DNA from: Betaproteobacteria bacterium MOLA814
Lineage (GTDB): Bacteria > Pseudomonadota > Gammaproteobacteria > Burkholderiales > Burkholderiaceae_C
DNA: 64,000 bases
Direction of reading: 5' to 3'
NCBI GenBank assembly: GCA_000496475.1
Contig: AYMW01000003.1
Span: 156,475-220,474 of the forward strand
This document shows, one piece after another, positions 27,037 to 36,343 of this stretch (positions within the stretch are counted from its first letter, which is position 1; the number at the start of each line of letters is the position of its first letter). Under the pieces are notes generated by a model. It searched no databases and was not told the origin of the DNA. It was given only the letters and a program-made list of their open reading frames with translations. Both the position numbers and the translations under genes were made by a program.

Positions 27037-28131
27037 TTACTGTGCACCGTCTGCGATCCACTTCGCCATCAGAGCAGCATTTTCTTTGCTTAACTGGGAT
27101 TGCGCGGGCATAGGCACACTCCCCCAGACACCGACCCCACCACTGAGAATTTTGGCACTCAAATAGTCAACCGCGTTGGCTTGACCTGCGTACTTGCTAG
27201 CCACTTCAGCAAACCCTGGGCCAAGCATTTTGTTGACCATGCCGTGGCAAGCCGTACAGGAGTTGTTGGCTAGCAACGCTTTAACGTCTTGCCCACCGGA
27301 TACTTTGGGGGCGACAGGCATACCCAGCAGCTGTTTGCGCGCCTGCTCCAAGGTTTTTGGCGCAGGCTCAGTCGTAATGGCACCACGAACAGGGCCAATG
27401 TGACGGTTTTGTTCATTGTTGTTCCCGTGCGCATCACGGGCAAAATCAGGCAAAAATGAGCCCAGAGTCAGCTCTGTGGCGCAGTTGCTCATACAGGCTG
27501 TGTTGCTCACATCACCCTTGGCGTTGATGTCCCATAAAGGCTTGAAGAATGTCATGCCGTTGCGGTTGGGCATGCGATTCTGCACTTGCGCCATGTTGTC
27601 ATTGCTCAGCACGTAGTCGGCAGGCACCACATCTGACAAATTCAATATGTATGCCAATACCGCGTACACGTCGTCCGTCGGCAACGACTTTGGCGCGTTC
27701 CAAGGCATGGCGCGGTTGATGTAGTCCCACAAAGTGGACACAGTTGACACTTTCATCATGGTGGAGCGCTGTGGGTAATTTTTACCTGGTAACAGGTTGC
27801 CCACATGGCCCGTTTCTATGTCTTTTTGGGTGGTACCGCCAACAATAGGCGTAAACACCTCGTTGGACTCGCCAAACACGCCGTGGCACGAAGCACACTT
27901 AGCCTCCCACACTTCAATGCCGCGATCCACGGAGCCAGACCCAGCCGGGAGGCCTTTAAAGTCTGGACGAACATCTATGTCCCAAGCTGCCACTTCGGCT
28001 GATGTGGCATCACGGCCAATATCATTCCAAGGTGTGGCAGCAAGGACTTGGCTTGCGCTGACCATCAACAAGCAGGCTGCAGCGGATACACGCATGAGAG
28101 ACACCCCCAGGTTTAACGATTGGCTTTGCAT
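27037..28131 (-). CDS. soxD: Sulfur dehydrogenase cytochrome subunit SoxD
   Basis: 364 residues with a signal peptide (VSAAACLLMVSASQVLA). Two CxxCH haem motifs are present, CASCH (about residue 80) and CTACH (about residue 294), as expected for the di-haem electron-accepting subunit of the Sox(CD)2 complex, which oxidises the sulfane sulfur on SoxY by six electrons. Its ATG overlaps the soxC stop by one base (TAATG), so the two are translationally coupled. A second in-frame Met 12 residues on could also start the signal peptide. Confidence 0.95.
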   Translation of the reverse strand: MQSQSLNLGVSLMRVSAAACLLMVSASQVLAATPWNDIGRDATSAEVAAWDIDVRPDFKGLPAGSGSVDRGIEVWEAKCASCHGVFGESNEVFTPIVGGTTQKDIETGHVGNLLPGKNYPQRSTMMKVSTVSTLWDYINRAMPWNAPKSLPTDDVYAVLAYILNLSDVVPADYVLSNDNMAQVQNRMPNRNGMTFFKPLWDINAKGDVSNTACMSNCATELTLGSFLPDFARDAHGNNNEQNRHIGPVRGAITTEPAPKTLEQARKQLLGMPVAPKVSGGQDVKALLANNSCTACHGMVNKMLGPGFAEVASKYAGQANAVDYLSAKILSGGVGVWGSVPMPAQSQLSKENAALMAKWIADGAQ

Positions 28132-29495
28132 TAGTACACCTGCACGTTTGATACTTCACCGTTTTCAGAGACTTTCCAAGACTGAATGGCGTTGTTGTGA
28201 TAAATGGATCGGGTGCCGCGCACTGCGCGCAGCTGGTTGATTTTGGGTTGTACGTAGCCTGTATTGTCAATGGCACGGCTTTGCAAAATAGCCGGCTTGC
28301 CGTCCCATACCCAGTCAATGTTGAATCGGGTTAACGCTTTGTTTTGAACTGGGCCTTCCAGCCTGGCGGTGCGCCAGTTACGCCCACCGTCCATGGATAC
28401 ATCCACGCGCTTGATATCGCCACGACCCGACCAGGCCAAGCCCGTGACGTTGTAGTAACCCTTGTCAAGAATCGTCTGGCCGCCAGAAGGCGTGGTGATG
28501 ACGCTTTTAGCCTCCTGCAAAGAGGTGTACTGGCGGTGTTGGCCGTCAGGCTGCAAATCAATGTAGTGCACAGACTCGTCTTTGGTAGCCCAAGGCTGGT
28601 CGCCCACTTCAATGCGGCGCAAGTACTTCACCCAACTGACGCCTTGTGCACCCGGTACAACCAAGCGCAGCGGGTAGCCGTTTTCTGGGCGCAGCATTTC
28701 GCCGTTCATGCCCCAAGCAACCATCACGTCGTCCATGGCTCGGTCCATGGGAACGGTGCGGGTCATACTGGAGCCATCTGCGCCCTCAGCCAAGACAAAC
28801 TTGGCCTTCTTTTTGTCGACTCCACACATGTCCAAAACTGTGGACAGCAACACCCCCGTGTACTCTGAGCAGCTGATCATGCCGTGCGTGTACTGCACAG
28901 TTGGCAACGCGACATTCCCCCACTCAGGGCCAGTGTTGGCGCCGCACTCAATAAAGTGTATGCGTGACACGCTTGGCAAGCGCATCAAATCGTCCATGGT
29001 GAACACACGCTCGCGCTGCACCAAACCATTGACCATCAAGCGGTGTTTGGAAGGGTCAATATCCCACCAGCCTTGGTGGTGGCGCTCAAAGTGCAACCCA
29101 CTTGGTGTGATGATCCCAAACAGACCTTGAAGCGGGCAAAAACTGACTGATGATTGCGGTACCCGTGTCAAACCAGGGCTTTCGCGGCGCTGCAAACTAC
29201 GCTCCCACTTGCTTGGCATGCCATATGTGCTGGCGCTGACGCCTTGACCCAGACCCGTGGTGTGCTTGGGTAAGTCCAAAATGGCGCTCTCACCGCCCGC
29301 AGCCACCGCTGCTTTGGTACCAGCAGCCACGCCGGCGCCCATGGCCAACGCTTTGCCCATAAAGCTGCGTCTGGCCTTGCGGGCAGTTTCTAGACCCGCG
29401 CAGGACAGGTGATTTTCGGGGGCCGGAACAACGCGGCCAATGGTGTGATCTAAGTTGTTGCCAACAGGCACATTCAATTCAGGATTAAAGCTCAT
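28131..29495 (-). CDS. soxC: Sulfur dehydrogenase molybdenum subunit SoxC
   Basis: About 454 residues from the ATG at 29495, preceded by GAGGAAGT. A Tat leader (RKARRSFMGKALAMGAGVAAG) is visible. It belongs to the sulfite oxidase family of molybdopterin enzymes: the Mo-ligand cysteine is in HFIECGANTGPEWGN, and the Mo-co dimerisation domain follows from about residue 340. With SoxD it oxidises protein-bound sulfane sulfur in the periplasm. Its presence means thiosulfate can be oxidised completely to sulfate without sulfur-globule storage. Confidence 0.96.
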   Translation of the reverse strand: MSFNPELNVPVGNNLDHTIGRVVPAPENHLSCAGLETARKARRSFMGKALAMGAGVAAGTKAAVAAGGESAILDLPKHTTGLGQGVSASTYGMPSKWERSLQRRESPGLTRVPQSSVSFCPLQGLFGIITPSGLHFERHHQGWWDIDPSKHRLMVNGLVQRERVFTMDDLMRLPSVSRIHFIECGANTGPEWGNVALPTVQYTHGMISCSEYTGVLLSTVLDMCGVDKKKAKFVLAEGADGSSMTRTVPMDRAMDDVMVAWGMNGEMLRPENGYPLRLVVPGAQGVSWVKYLRRIEVGDQPWATKDESVHYIDLQPDGQHRQYTSLQEAKSVITTPSGGQTILDKGYYNVTGLAWSGRGDIKRVDVSMDGGRNWRTARLEGPVQNKALTRFNIDWVWDGKPAILQSRAIDNTGYVQPKINQLRAVRGTRSIYHNNAIQSWKVSENGEVSNVQVY

Positions 29496-29555
29496 ACTTC
29501 CTCTTTTTGCTGATACAAAGCGCGGGCAATACCGCAACAATCCCACTCAAAAAAC

Positions 29556-29885
29556 TCAAGCGAACGCGTGTATGTCGCCCTGTTTGCGTGCATGCATGCG
29601 ACTGCCAAATTGCACAGAAATTGAACGGCACAACTCTACAAACAAAGGCTCTGCTACCCGGTAGAAAATTTGAGTACCATCACGCCGCTTAGACAACAAA
29701 CCGGCTTGGTACATCAAACCCAAGTGCCTAGACACGTTGGCCTGCAACAACCCAGTGGCGCGAATGATGTCATTCACACATTTTTCTTTGTGGCAAATGA
29801 CATGCAATATTTTCAAGCGCGTGGGTTCGCCCAACACGCTGAAATAGCGTGCCGTGGATTCGAATACCTCGTTGAGTTCTTGCAC
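29556..29885 (-). CDS. soxR: ArsR-family regulator of the sox locus (SoxR-like)
   Basis: About 109 residues using GTG 29885, which is preceded by AAAAAAGGTGACACT; the frame stays open 41 codons further, but that part crosses the putative operator and is not conserved. Winged-helix ArsR features: YFSVLGEPTRLKILHVI and the recognition region LLQANVSRHLGLMYQAGLL. The motif CHKEKCVNDI supplies two cysteines of the kind used by sulfur-sensing SoxR/BigR proteins. Directly upstream of soxC, 60 bases away, it probably represses the locus until sulfur substrates are present. Confidence 0.85.
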   Translation of the reverse strand: MQELNEVFESTARYFSVLGEPTRLKILHVICHKEKCVNDIIRATGLLQANVSRHLGLMYQAGLLSKRRDGTQIFYRVAEPLFVELCRSISVQFGSRMHARKQGDIHAFA

Positions 29886-29906
29886 AGTGTCACCTTTTTT
29901 AATAAG

Positions 29907-29918
29907 TATACAAGTATA
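29907..29918. promoter_or_regulatory. Palindromic operator candidate upstream of soxR
   Basis: TATAC-AA-GTATA forms a perfect inverted repeat 22 bases ahead of the chosen soxR start, within an AT-rich promoter-like stretch that also contains AATATATAAATAAG. AT-rich palindromes at this spacing are typical ArsR-family sites, and binding here would autoregulate soxR and the downstream soxCD genes. Confidence 0.5.
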
Positions 29919-30067
29919 TTGTTGATTGCTAATATATAAATAAGTGTAAACCCGAGTTATCGACAACAGCTGACGAATGCCAGCGAAATGTGGGGCCACT
30001 TCAAACACAACAACATCTATCCCAATTGCACTGAAACCTCAATCCCGCACATGAGACAATTCACGTC

Positions 30068-30622
30068 ATGAAAACATACAACCTCATGGCCTTACGCTGG
30101 CCCATTCTTGCCATGACCTGTGTCTTGGTCGTATCAAATATTGCCGTGATGTACGCCATCAATGATTGGCTGACATGGGGCGCATTTACCTACCCACTGG
30201 TGTTTTTGGTGACCGACATAACCAATCGCACCTTGGGTGCTACAGCAGCGCGCAAGGTTGCTTTGGTTGGCTTTGCCCTCGCTGTTGTGTTGTCTGTGTA
30301 CTTGGCCACCCCCCAAATTGCGCTAGCCTCAGGTGCTGCATTTTTAACCGCACAGATGCTAGACATCACTGCCTTCAACCGTTTGCGTACTTTGTCGTGG
30401 TGGAAAGCACCATTAATTGGCTCATTGCTCGCGTCAGTCATAGACACTGGCATCTTTTTCTACATCGCGTTTTACGGCTCAGATATGAATTGGCTAACAC
30501 TCGCCGCCGGCGATTTGGCTATGAAATGCTTAATGGCTGTTATATTACTTCTACCTTATAAAGCTTTATTGCCACGCTTTGCTGCCGTGCCAGATGACTC
30601 AACTGCACGGCCTACCGCTTAA
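30068..30622 (+). CDS. Queuosine precursor transporter, YhhQ/VUT family
   Basis: 184 residues, almost all hydrophobic with about six membrane segments. The family signature is FTYPLVFLVTDITNRTLG. Characterised YhhQ proteins import preQ0 and preQ1 (queuosine precursors). It diverges from soxR and stands 24 bases before an unrelated lipoprotein gene. gluQ, whose product modifies queuosine in tRNA-Asp, lies 1.8 kb downstream, so both ends of queuosine metabolism are represented here. Confidence 0.88.
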   Translation: MKTYNLMALRWPILAMTCVLVVSNIAVMYAINDWLTWGAFTYPLVFLVTDITNRTLGATAARKVALVGFALAVVLSVYLATPQIALASGAAFLTAQMLDITAFNRLRTLSWWKAPLIGSLLASVIDTGIFFYIAFYGSDMNWLTLAAGDLAMKCLMAVILLLPYKALLPRFAAVPDDSTARPTA

Positions 30623-30646
30623 ATACTGCTCATAAGAGCCCCCCCC

Positions 30647-31096
30647 ATGCACACACCGTTGACTCGCTTACGTTCTTTTATTGCACCACTGTGCGCAACG
30701 CTTTTACTCAGCGCTTGTGCCTCCAACTTCGGTTCAGTAGAGAGCAGCGACGCCAACGGAACTGTCAGTGCCTCACCAGCCGCCCGGGTAGCTGACGACT
30801 TTCCAATACCTGCAGGCTCTGGCATCGTAACTGACCAAACACTCATTTTGGGAAGCGGCGCCAACTGGACTGGGCGTCTGGTCATCACACTGAGCAGCGA
30901 CACGCAATCAGCCTTTGTATTTTTTCGCGATCAAGGCAATGCCTTTGGTTGGGAGTTGGTTGCGTCTTCCTACGGCAAAGCAAGTCTGCTGACCTTTTCC
31001 AAAGGTCAGCGCTCTGCAACCGTTTATATAGAGTCCGGCTTTGCTGGTCCCATGGCAACCGTCACAGTGAGCCCGGTAGCGCCTAAAGGCATGTAG
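30647..31096 (+). CDS. Putative lipoprotein, function unknown
   Basis: 149 residues. A signal peptide ending in the lipobox LLLSACAS suggests lipidation at the cysteine near residue 24. The mature part is short, about 125 residues, with beta-rich segments (WTGRLVITLSSDTQSAFVFFRDQG, SATVYIESGFAGPMATVTVSPV). I do not recognise the family. It could belong to a transcript with the transporter upstream, the gap being 24 bases. Confidence 0.75.
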   Translation: MHTPLTRLRSFIAPLCATLLLSACASNFGSVESSDANGTVSASPAARVADDFPIPAGSGIVTDQTLILGSGANWTGRLVITLSSDTQSAFVFFRDQGNAFGWELVASSYGKASLLTFSKGQRSATVYIESGFAGPMATVTVSPVAPKGM

Positions 31097-31259
31097 GGCA
31101 CTCAGAGCATCAGGCACTGAGACCAAAAACGCCATAACAAGGCTGTCATCTGGCTGTCAAATCTTTGGATCGGCACACACACTGTTTGCAGTTGGTCGGT
31201 GTTGACTGCGAAAATTTGAGGCACACTGTAGATTCATTTGCAACCTATTTGGAGCCTGC

Positions 31260-32441
31260 ATGCCTCGAGCTAAAAACGCCTCTTTTGCAACACCCAGCAC
31301 ACATCAAAGCGCAGCCACAGCTGGCACGACCAGCGTAGCCGTTATTGGCGCCGGCATGTCTGGTGTGACCTGCGCGCGCACGCTGGCCCAAGCCGGCTAC
31401 AGCGTGACATTGTTTGACAAAAGCAGAGGTGTAGGCGGACGCATGTCCACACGTCAATCAGCCTTCGGCAACTTTGACCACGGCACACAGTATTTCACTG
31501 TGCGCGACCCGCGCTTTACACAAGCATTGGCAACCACACCAGCAGCAGCCAAACGCTGGAGTGCCAACACTGTGCGTGTACTAGACGACACGGGCCATGT
31601 ATTGAGTACCCACAACCGAACATCCGACTCCCACTGGGTGGGCGCGCCTGGCATGAATGGCTTGCTAAAAGCGTGGGCGTCTCCGCTGGCTGATAACAGC
31701 ATTGCAGGTTCGCAAGTGCATCTGCAAAGTCGCGTCACCTTGCTGAACAAACAAGAGGGCCAGTGGACGCTCAACATAGAAGTCAGTGATGGCGAACACA
31801 CCAGCACAGCCCAAGCCAGCGGCTTTGACCAAGTGGTGCTGGCCATACCCAGCGACCAAGCCCAGACATTGCTACGCGACAGCGCCCTGATGCCTACATG
31901 GCAAACTCAACTGGGCGACGTTGTCGTTGACCCCTGCTGGACACTCATGTTGGCCTACCCTAAAGCCAGCCAGCCAGGTCTGGCACATCTGGGGCCTCAG
32001 TGGAACGTGGCACGCAGCACCCACCACCGAATTTCTTGGATGGCACGCGAATCTAGCAAGCCCGGGCGCACCAGCATAGAACGCTGGACCGTGCAGGCCA
32101 ATCCTGAGTGGTCACGCGAACACATCAACGACGCGCCCGAACGTGTGGTCGCTAAGTTAATCAAAGCGTTTGCCGAAGTCACAGGTATCAGGGCAGAACC
32201 CGGCCACGCTGTAGCCCACCGTTGGCTGTATGCACAAACCCGTACCCCCTTGGGCAGCAGCCACCTGTTTGACAAGCGTCAAGGTTTGGGTCTGTGCGGC
32301 GACTGGTGTCTGGGTAACCGCGTGGAAAACGCGTTTGTCTCAGGCCTGGAACTGGCTCTAGACATGGTTCAACCCGCCAAAGCGGTCAGCCCTGCCAAAG
32401 CCGTCAAGGCTAAAAAGCCAGCTAAACCTGCAACGTCTTAA
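31260..32441 (+). CDS. FAD-dependent oxidoreductase, renalase/amine-oxidase-like
   Basis: 393 residues. A dinucleotide-binding fold opens at about residue 25: [40 protein letters not shown], the FAD Rossmann motif plus the GGRM extension of the amine-oxidase/renalase group, followed by [15 protein letters not shown]. The C-terminus carries [25 protein letters not shown], the second FAD contact. Bacterial renalase-type proteins oxidise dihydropyridine isomers of NAD(P)H, but the substrate here is uncertain. The Lys/Ala/Pro-rich last 25 residues are disordered. gluQ starts 8 bases after its stop. Confidence 0.85.
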   Translation: MPRAKNASFATPSTHQSAATAGTTSVAVIGAGMSGVTCARTLAQAGYSVTLFDKSRGVGGRMSTRQSAFGNFDHGTQYFTVRDPRFTQALATTPAAAKRWSANTVRVLDDTGHVLSTHNRTSDSHWVGAPGMNGLLKAWASPLADNSIAGSQVHLQSRVTLLNKQEGQWTLNIEVSDGEHTSTAQASGFDQVVLAIPSDQAQTLLRDSALMPTWQTQLGDVVVDPCWTLMLAYPKASQPGLAHLGPQWNVARSTHHRISWMARESSKPGRTSIERWTVQANPEWSREHINDAPERVVAKLIKAFAEVTGIRAEPGHAVAHRWLYAQTRTPLGSSHLFDKRQGLGLCGDWCLGNRVENAFVSGLELALDMVQPAKAVSPAKAVKAKKPAKPATS

Positions 32442-32449
32442 CCCCAACG

Positions 32450-33340
32450 GTGTCAGGCTATGTGGGGCGGTTTGCGCCCTCGCCTACAGGCTTGTTGCAC
32501 GCAGGCTCTTTGGTTGCAGCGCTGGCCTCTTGGCTGGACGCAAAAGCGCACAACGGGCTTTGGCTCGTGCGCATTGAGGACATTGACAGACCGCGATGCA
32601 TACCCGGCGCGGACGCTGCCATGTTGGCGCAACTGGCCGTCTGCGGGCTAGTCTCGGATGGCGAGGTGGTGTGGCAAAGCCAGCGCGGGCACCTGTATGA
32701 GCAGGCTTTAAGTCGCCTACACCAACAGCAACTGACCTACGCTTGCAGTTGCTCACGACAAGACATTGCACGCGCCCTTAAACAACAAGGCGTGCAAACG
32801 GCCAGGCACCAAGCACTCATTTACCCCGGCACATGCCGCGAAGCCACGCCACACACAAACCATGTTGCATGGCGCTGCAAACTGCCAAGCCCTGGCCCAA
32901 CCATTCAGTGGACAGACAGGCAATTGGGCCTACAGCAGCAAGACCTGTCGACGGACGTGGGTGACTTTGTCTTATGGCGTAAGGACCAACTGTGGGCTTA
33001 CCAGCTGGCCGTTGTGGTGGACGATGCCGCGCAAGCCATCACGCATGTGGTGCGCGGCCACGACTTGGCAGACAACACCGCGCGACAAGTATGGCTGCAG
33101 CGCTGCTTGCAACTGCCCACACCAAGCTACTTGCACACGCCTTTGGTGGTTGGTGCCGATGGCGATAAGCTGAGCAAGCAACACGGCGCACAACCGCTGG
33201 CGCTCGATACGCCAACCAAGGTGCATCTCGCCTTGCAACAAGCCGCCGCTCACTTGCATTTACCGAAGGCTCCTCAGACCAATACCGCTGAGCAGCTGGG
33301 ATGGTGGTGCAATGCGTGGCGTGCGTTGTATCCCGCTTAA
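32450..33340 (+). CDS. gluQ: Glutamyl-Q tRNA(Asp) synthetase
   Basis: 296 residues from GTG 32450. A truncated class I glutamyl-tRNA synthetase lacking the anticodon-binding domain; it attaches glutamate to the queuosine at position 34 of tRNA-Asp. Seen: [16 protein letters not shown] (the HIGH-equivalent region), RIEDIDRPR, the zinc ligands CSCS and YPGTC, and [10 protein letters not shown] (the KMSKS equivalent). Size matches the family. The stop of the FAD oxidoreductase is 8 bases upstream. Confidence 0.95.
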   Translation: MSGYVGRFAPSPTGLLHAGSLVAALASWLDAKAHNGLWLVRIEDIDRPRCIPGADAAMLAQLAVCGLVSDGEVVWQSQRGHLYEQALSRLHQQQLTYACSCSRQDIARALKQQGVQTARHQALIYPGTCREATPHTNHVAWRCKLPSPGPTIQWTDRQLGLQQQDLSTDVGDFVLWRKDQLWAYQLAVVVDDAAQAITHVVRGHDLADNTARQVWLQRCLQLPTPSYLHTPLVVGADGDKLSKQHGAQPLALDTPTKVHLALQQAAAHLHLPKAPQTNTAEQLGWWCNAWRALYPA

Positions 33341-33438
33341 ACTCAGACCAGCTTGAATATGACTAGGCTTGGGCAACACCCACGCACCTACAATGCCTGC
33401 TGACCCCACACACATGCACCGCACCGCACGACCCTTTT

Positions 33439-34209
33439 ATGTCTGATACCCCTGAACTCGACAACAACGCACCCGACAGGGATACAGCCGTTAGCGCCGT
33501 TCCACAAGTGGCTTTTCCAAAACGCATCAAAAGCTACGTGCTGCGTGCTGGCAGGACCACCACCGGCCAAGCCAAGGCCTTTGCAGCTTATGGCCCAGCT
33601 ATCTTGCTGCCTTATAAAACGCAAGCGCTGAACGCCAATGACGCATTTGGCCGCCAAGCGCCGCTTATTTTAGAAATTGGATTTGGGATGGGCGAGTCGA
33701 CTGCTCACATCGCCAGCGTAAGACCCAACGACAATTTTTTATGCTGCGAAGTACACGCACCCGGTGTGGGCGCACTGCTCAAACGCGCTGGCGAGCAAGC
33801 TATCACCAACATACGCATAGTGGCTCACGACGCTGTTGAGGTGCTGGACAATATGCTGCTTCCAGACCAGCTAGACGGTGTGCATATATTTTTCCCAGAC
33901 CCCTGGCACAAAAAGCGCCATAACAAACGCCGCCTCATACAAGCGCCGTTCGTGGCCAAACTAATGACACGCCTCAAACCTGGCGGCTACATACACTGCG
34001 CCACAGACTGGGAAGAATATGCTGCGCAAATACTAGACGTGCTGGGCAGTAACCCAGGCCTTGTGAACACGGCCGACGTCACAGCGACAACAGCTGCCGG
34101 GCGACCAGGTTACGCCAACAAACCAAGTTACCGCCCCTTAACCAAGTTTGAGAACAGAGGCATCAAACTCGGCCATGGCGTGTGGGACCTGGTGTTTAGC
34201 AAGATCTGA
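33439..34209 (+). CDS. trmB: tRNA (guanine-N7-)-methyltransferase
   Basis: 256 residues. TrmB makes m7G46 in the variable loop of many tRNAs. The SAM-binding motif is [15 protein letters not shown], and the catalytic/tRNA-binding block [14 protein letters not shown] is intact. The N-terminal 35 residues are a variable extension. The nearby gluQ also modifies tRNA, and the tRNA-Arg gene lies 480 bases downstream. Confidence 0.96.
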   Translation: MSDTPELDNNAPDRDTAVSAVPQVAFPKRIKSYVLRAGRTTTGQAKAFAAYGPAILLPYKTQALNANDAFGRQAPLILEIGFGMGESTAHIASVRPNDNFLCCEVHAPGVGALLKRAGEQAITNIRIVAHDAVEVLDNMLLPDQLDGVHIFFPDPWHKKRHNKRRLIQAPFVAKLMTRLKPGGYIHCATDWEEYAAQILDVLGSNPGLVNTADVTATTAAGRPGYANKPSYRPLTKFENRGIKLGHGVWDLVFSKI

Positions 34210-34270
34210 CAACAAGCAACAGTTCAACAATAGGCAGTTCAGGCACGGGCATGTATCGCTGTTGACGCCA

Positions 34271-34591
34271 TCAAGCCTGCCACACACCCCAACCCTGCTC
34301 GCGCAGGCGAATACCCAAGTCAACTTCCATGTACTGGGCATCGCCATAAGGCATGGGGTTCAATGCCTCAAACACCTCGTACATCAAACGCTGGCCGTAT
34401 TTAAAGGCAAATCGGTTGCTCATAATACCGGCCTTGTGTTGGTCAAAGCGCAGGTCAGGGTCTAGAAAAGTCATGCCCACATAGACGCAAGGCTTACCAG
34501 GCTGGTAGTGACCGTTGGCGCGCACAAACTTGGCCTCGCCCAAGACGCGGGGGTCTAGCTCAATGACGTACACGTTGTGGCGTTGTCTCAT
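34271..34591 (-). CDS. Small GIY-YIG-like protein
   Basis: 106 residues from ATG 34591 (ATG 34612 is also possible). The N-terminal half reads NVYVIELDP and CVYVGMTFLDPDLRFDQHKAG, which matches the two strands and arginine-containing helix of the GIY-YIG nuclease fold, with VYV and YVG in place of GIY and YIG. Then comes SNRFAFKYGQRLMYEVFEALNPMPYGDAQYMEVDLGIRLREQGWGVW; the glutamate in AQYMEVDL is a possible metal ligand. Small stand-alone proteins of this kind are common in proteobacteria and are mostly uncharacterised. Position next to the tRNA-Arg integration site is noted; activity is not established. Confidence 0.7.
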   Translation of the reverse strand: MRQRHNVYVIELDPRVLGEAKFVRANGHYQPGKPCVYVGMTFLDPDLRFDQHKAGIMSNRFAFKYGQRLMYEVFEALNPMPYGDAQYMEVDLGIRLREQGWGVWQA

Positions 34592-34688
34592 GCGTGCAAG
34601 CCTAACCCACAACTAAAGAGGCACAACTGCAAGTCCAGAACTCAGGGTGCCAAGGCTCTGCTAAACTCATCCACTGATTTGAATGTCC

Positions 34689-34763
34689 GCCGCCGTAGTT
34701 CAACGGATAGAACGAGCGCCTCCTAAGCGCTAGATACAGGTTCGATTCCTGTCGGAGGCACCA
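34689..34763 (+). tRNA. tRNA-Arg (anticodon CCT)
   Basis: A complete cloverleaf can be drawn: D stem GTTC/GAAC, anticodon stem AGCGC/GCGCT with loop CTCCTAA (anticodon CCT at 34722-34724), T stem ACAGG/CCTGT with TTCGATT loop, discriminator A and encoded CCA. The acceptor stem is GCCGCCG against CGGAGGC, which leaves a G4-A69 mismatch in an otherwise perfect stem. From 34707 onward the gene is duplicated at the far end of the integrated element, so the 3' part of this gene is now supplied by the element. Confidence 0.93.
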
Positions 34764-34767
34764 GCCT
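34707..34767 (+). repeat. Left attachment site: 61-bp direct repeat in tRNA-Arg
   Basis: Positions 34707-34767 match 42607-42667 base for base, exactly 7900 bases apart. The repeat starts in the D loop and runs four bases past the encoded CCA. The flanking bases differ at both ends. This is the expected footprint of a tyrosine recombinase that integrates into the 3' part of a tRNA gene and restores it. Confidence 0.95.
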
Positions 34768-34821
34768 TCAGCCTATTAATTCAATTAAATCAACATCTTA
34801 CGCATAACCAGGGGCTACTTT

Positions 34822-34841
34822 TTAGGTAGAACTTAGGTAGA
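34822..34841 (+). repeat. Left-end AGGTA repeats, candidate integrase arm sites
   Basis: TTAGGTAGA occurs twice, at 34822-34830 and 34833-34841, an 11-base period, between the left attachment site and the integrase start. The same word recurs near the right end in the same orientation. Such helically phased direct repeats are typical of arm-type integrase binding sites, and here they would also overlap the integrase promoter or leader. Confidence 0.55.
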
Positions 34842-34847
34842 GCGCAC

Positions 34848-36179
34848 ATGTCAGCAGTGAAAATTGGTAATATCACCATTACCGTGAATGGCTACACCCT
34901 CAACAACAACGTCCCGTACTTTCAGAAAGCAGTTCCTTCTGCTCTGAAGCTGCGCATGGGTAAGTCCAACGTCAAGATTCGGCTCTTGATAAAGAATGGC
35001 AATTTCGCTGTTCAATGCCACAGGCTCAACGAGCGATATGACACGCTCTTCAGAGCGATGAATGATGATGAGCGGCTAACGCCATCAGAGGCCAAGATCG
35101 CTGCGTTTGCTCTGCTGCAGACGCATGGTCTGACGGCTGGGGATGGCTTAGATGAAATGCGCATGCCATCGGGCTGGGAAGGCTCTTGGGACTCCACACC
35201 GCACGTCAGCTTCTTTGAAGACGAGCTGCGTGAGAAGTTCGACAAGCCAACAGCAGTAACGAACGCAGCCTTCAGCGCTCTTTACAACAAGTTGCCGGTG
35301 CTGCTCTCCGAAGCCTTCACCGTGTACTTGGAAAATCACCCTAAAAGCAAGGACAAAGACTTCCAAAGCAATCAAAGTCAACACTGGCGCAAGCTGGTTG
35401 CTCTGGTGGGTGACATTGCCCTTGAAGGACTGACAAGAAATCATGCAAGGCAGTACCGAGATCAACGATTAGATGCAGGGGTGAAAACAACCACCTTGCT
35501 GCGTGAGCTTGGTGCGCTTAGGGCCGTTGTAAATGTTGCTTGTCGCGAGATTCCTCTCAACTTGAAGAACCCTTTTGAGAGTCTTTCAATTCCAAATGTA
35601 AACAAGGACGCGTCAAAGCGTATTCCTTATTCAAAGGATGAATGGAAAACCTTGGTGCATGCAGCAGTGCAGGCTGACGATGAGCCGCGGCGCATTGCAT
35701 TGGTGCTAGCCTTCACTGGGGCAAGGCTTGCTGAAATTGTTGGCCTGAGGAAACAGGACTTCGATCCTGTAGTTGGGACTATCAACATTTGCAGCCATGC
35801 AAGTAGACCACTCAAAACCACAGCATCCGAGCGAATTGTCCCCCTGATGCCTGCGGCACTGGATGCCCTTCAAACGCAGATGAATAACAGTACAACTGAC
35901 TTTCTATTTCCTGCATATGCCAATGCGGCGAAGACCAACAACGATGGGGCTTCTGCGACCTTGAGCAAATGGGGCAAGAAGTTTGTAGCTACGAAGACGA
36001 TGCACAGCTTTCGGCGCACCGTCAGAGATTCCCTTAGAGCCGTGATGTGTCCTGAATCAATTGCAAAGGAAATTGGGGGCTGGTCTTCAACACACGATGT
36101 GTCTGTGGGTTATGGTCAAGGCTATCCAATTGAACTAAAACGCGAATGGCTGACCAAGGCCTATAGCAAGCTGGAGTGA
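34848..36179 (+). CDS. Tyrosine recombinase (phage-type integrase)
   Basis: 443 residues. The C-terminal catalytic domain shows arginine in FTGARLAEIVGLRKQDFD (near residue 292), the beta-hairpin lysine region LKTTASERIVPLMP, HSFRRTVRDSL (near 386-390), GGWSSTHD and the nucleophile in VSVGYGQGYP (near 422). The N-terminal part has a DUF6538/SAM-like arrangement typical of integrases that target tRNA genes. It reads away from the tRNA and should catalyse both integration and excision. No excisionase is recognised nearby. Codon usage is less GC-biased than in the flanking genes. Confidence 0.95.
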   Translation: MSAVKIGNITITVNGYTLNNNVPYFQKAVPSALKLRMGKSNVKIRLLIKNGNFAVQCHRLNERYDTLFRAMNDDERLTPSEAKIAAFALLQTHGLTAGDGLDEMRMPSGWEGSWDSTPHVSFFEDELREKFDKPTAVTNAAFSALYNKLPVLLSEAFTVYLENHPKSKDKDFQSNQSQHWRKLVALVGDIALEGLTRNHARQYRDQRLDAGVKTTTLLRELGALRAVVNVACREIPLNLKNPFESLSIPNVNKDASKRIPYSKDEWKTLVHAAVQADDEPRRIALVLAFTGARLAEIVGLRKQDFDPVVGTINICSHASRPLKTTASERIVPLMPAALDALQTQMNNSTTDFLFPAYANAAKTNNDGASATLSKWGKKFVATKTMHSFRRTVRDSLRAVMCPESIAKEIGGWSSTHDVSVGYGQGYPIELKREWLTKAYSKLE

Positions 36180-36312
36180 GTAAGCTTAACCAGCCTTTCA
36201 CCACCGGAATTAACGGCCTTTAGAGCCACTCAGGGCTGGCAGTCACAAGCCGATCTGCCAAGGTATAGCGGAACCCCTGAGAGCCTTTAAACAGCCCTCA
36301 AAGCCCATGTAT

Positions 36313-36343
36313 GCAGGCCCCTTTTTGGCCTAGGCTTGCCTGC
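36313..36343. repeat. Inverted repeat upstream of the polymerase-like gene
   Basis: GCAGGC (36313-36318) and GCCTGC (36338-36343) flank a stretch that itself contains GGCC twice. The 296 bases between the integrase stop and the polymerase-like gene hold no credible gene; this dyad could be a terminator for the integrase or an origin-type structure. The T run lies inside the loop and not after the stem, so a terminator is not obvious. Confidence 0.3.
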
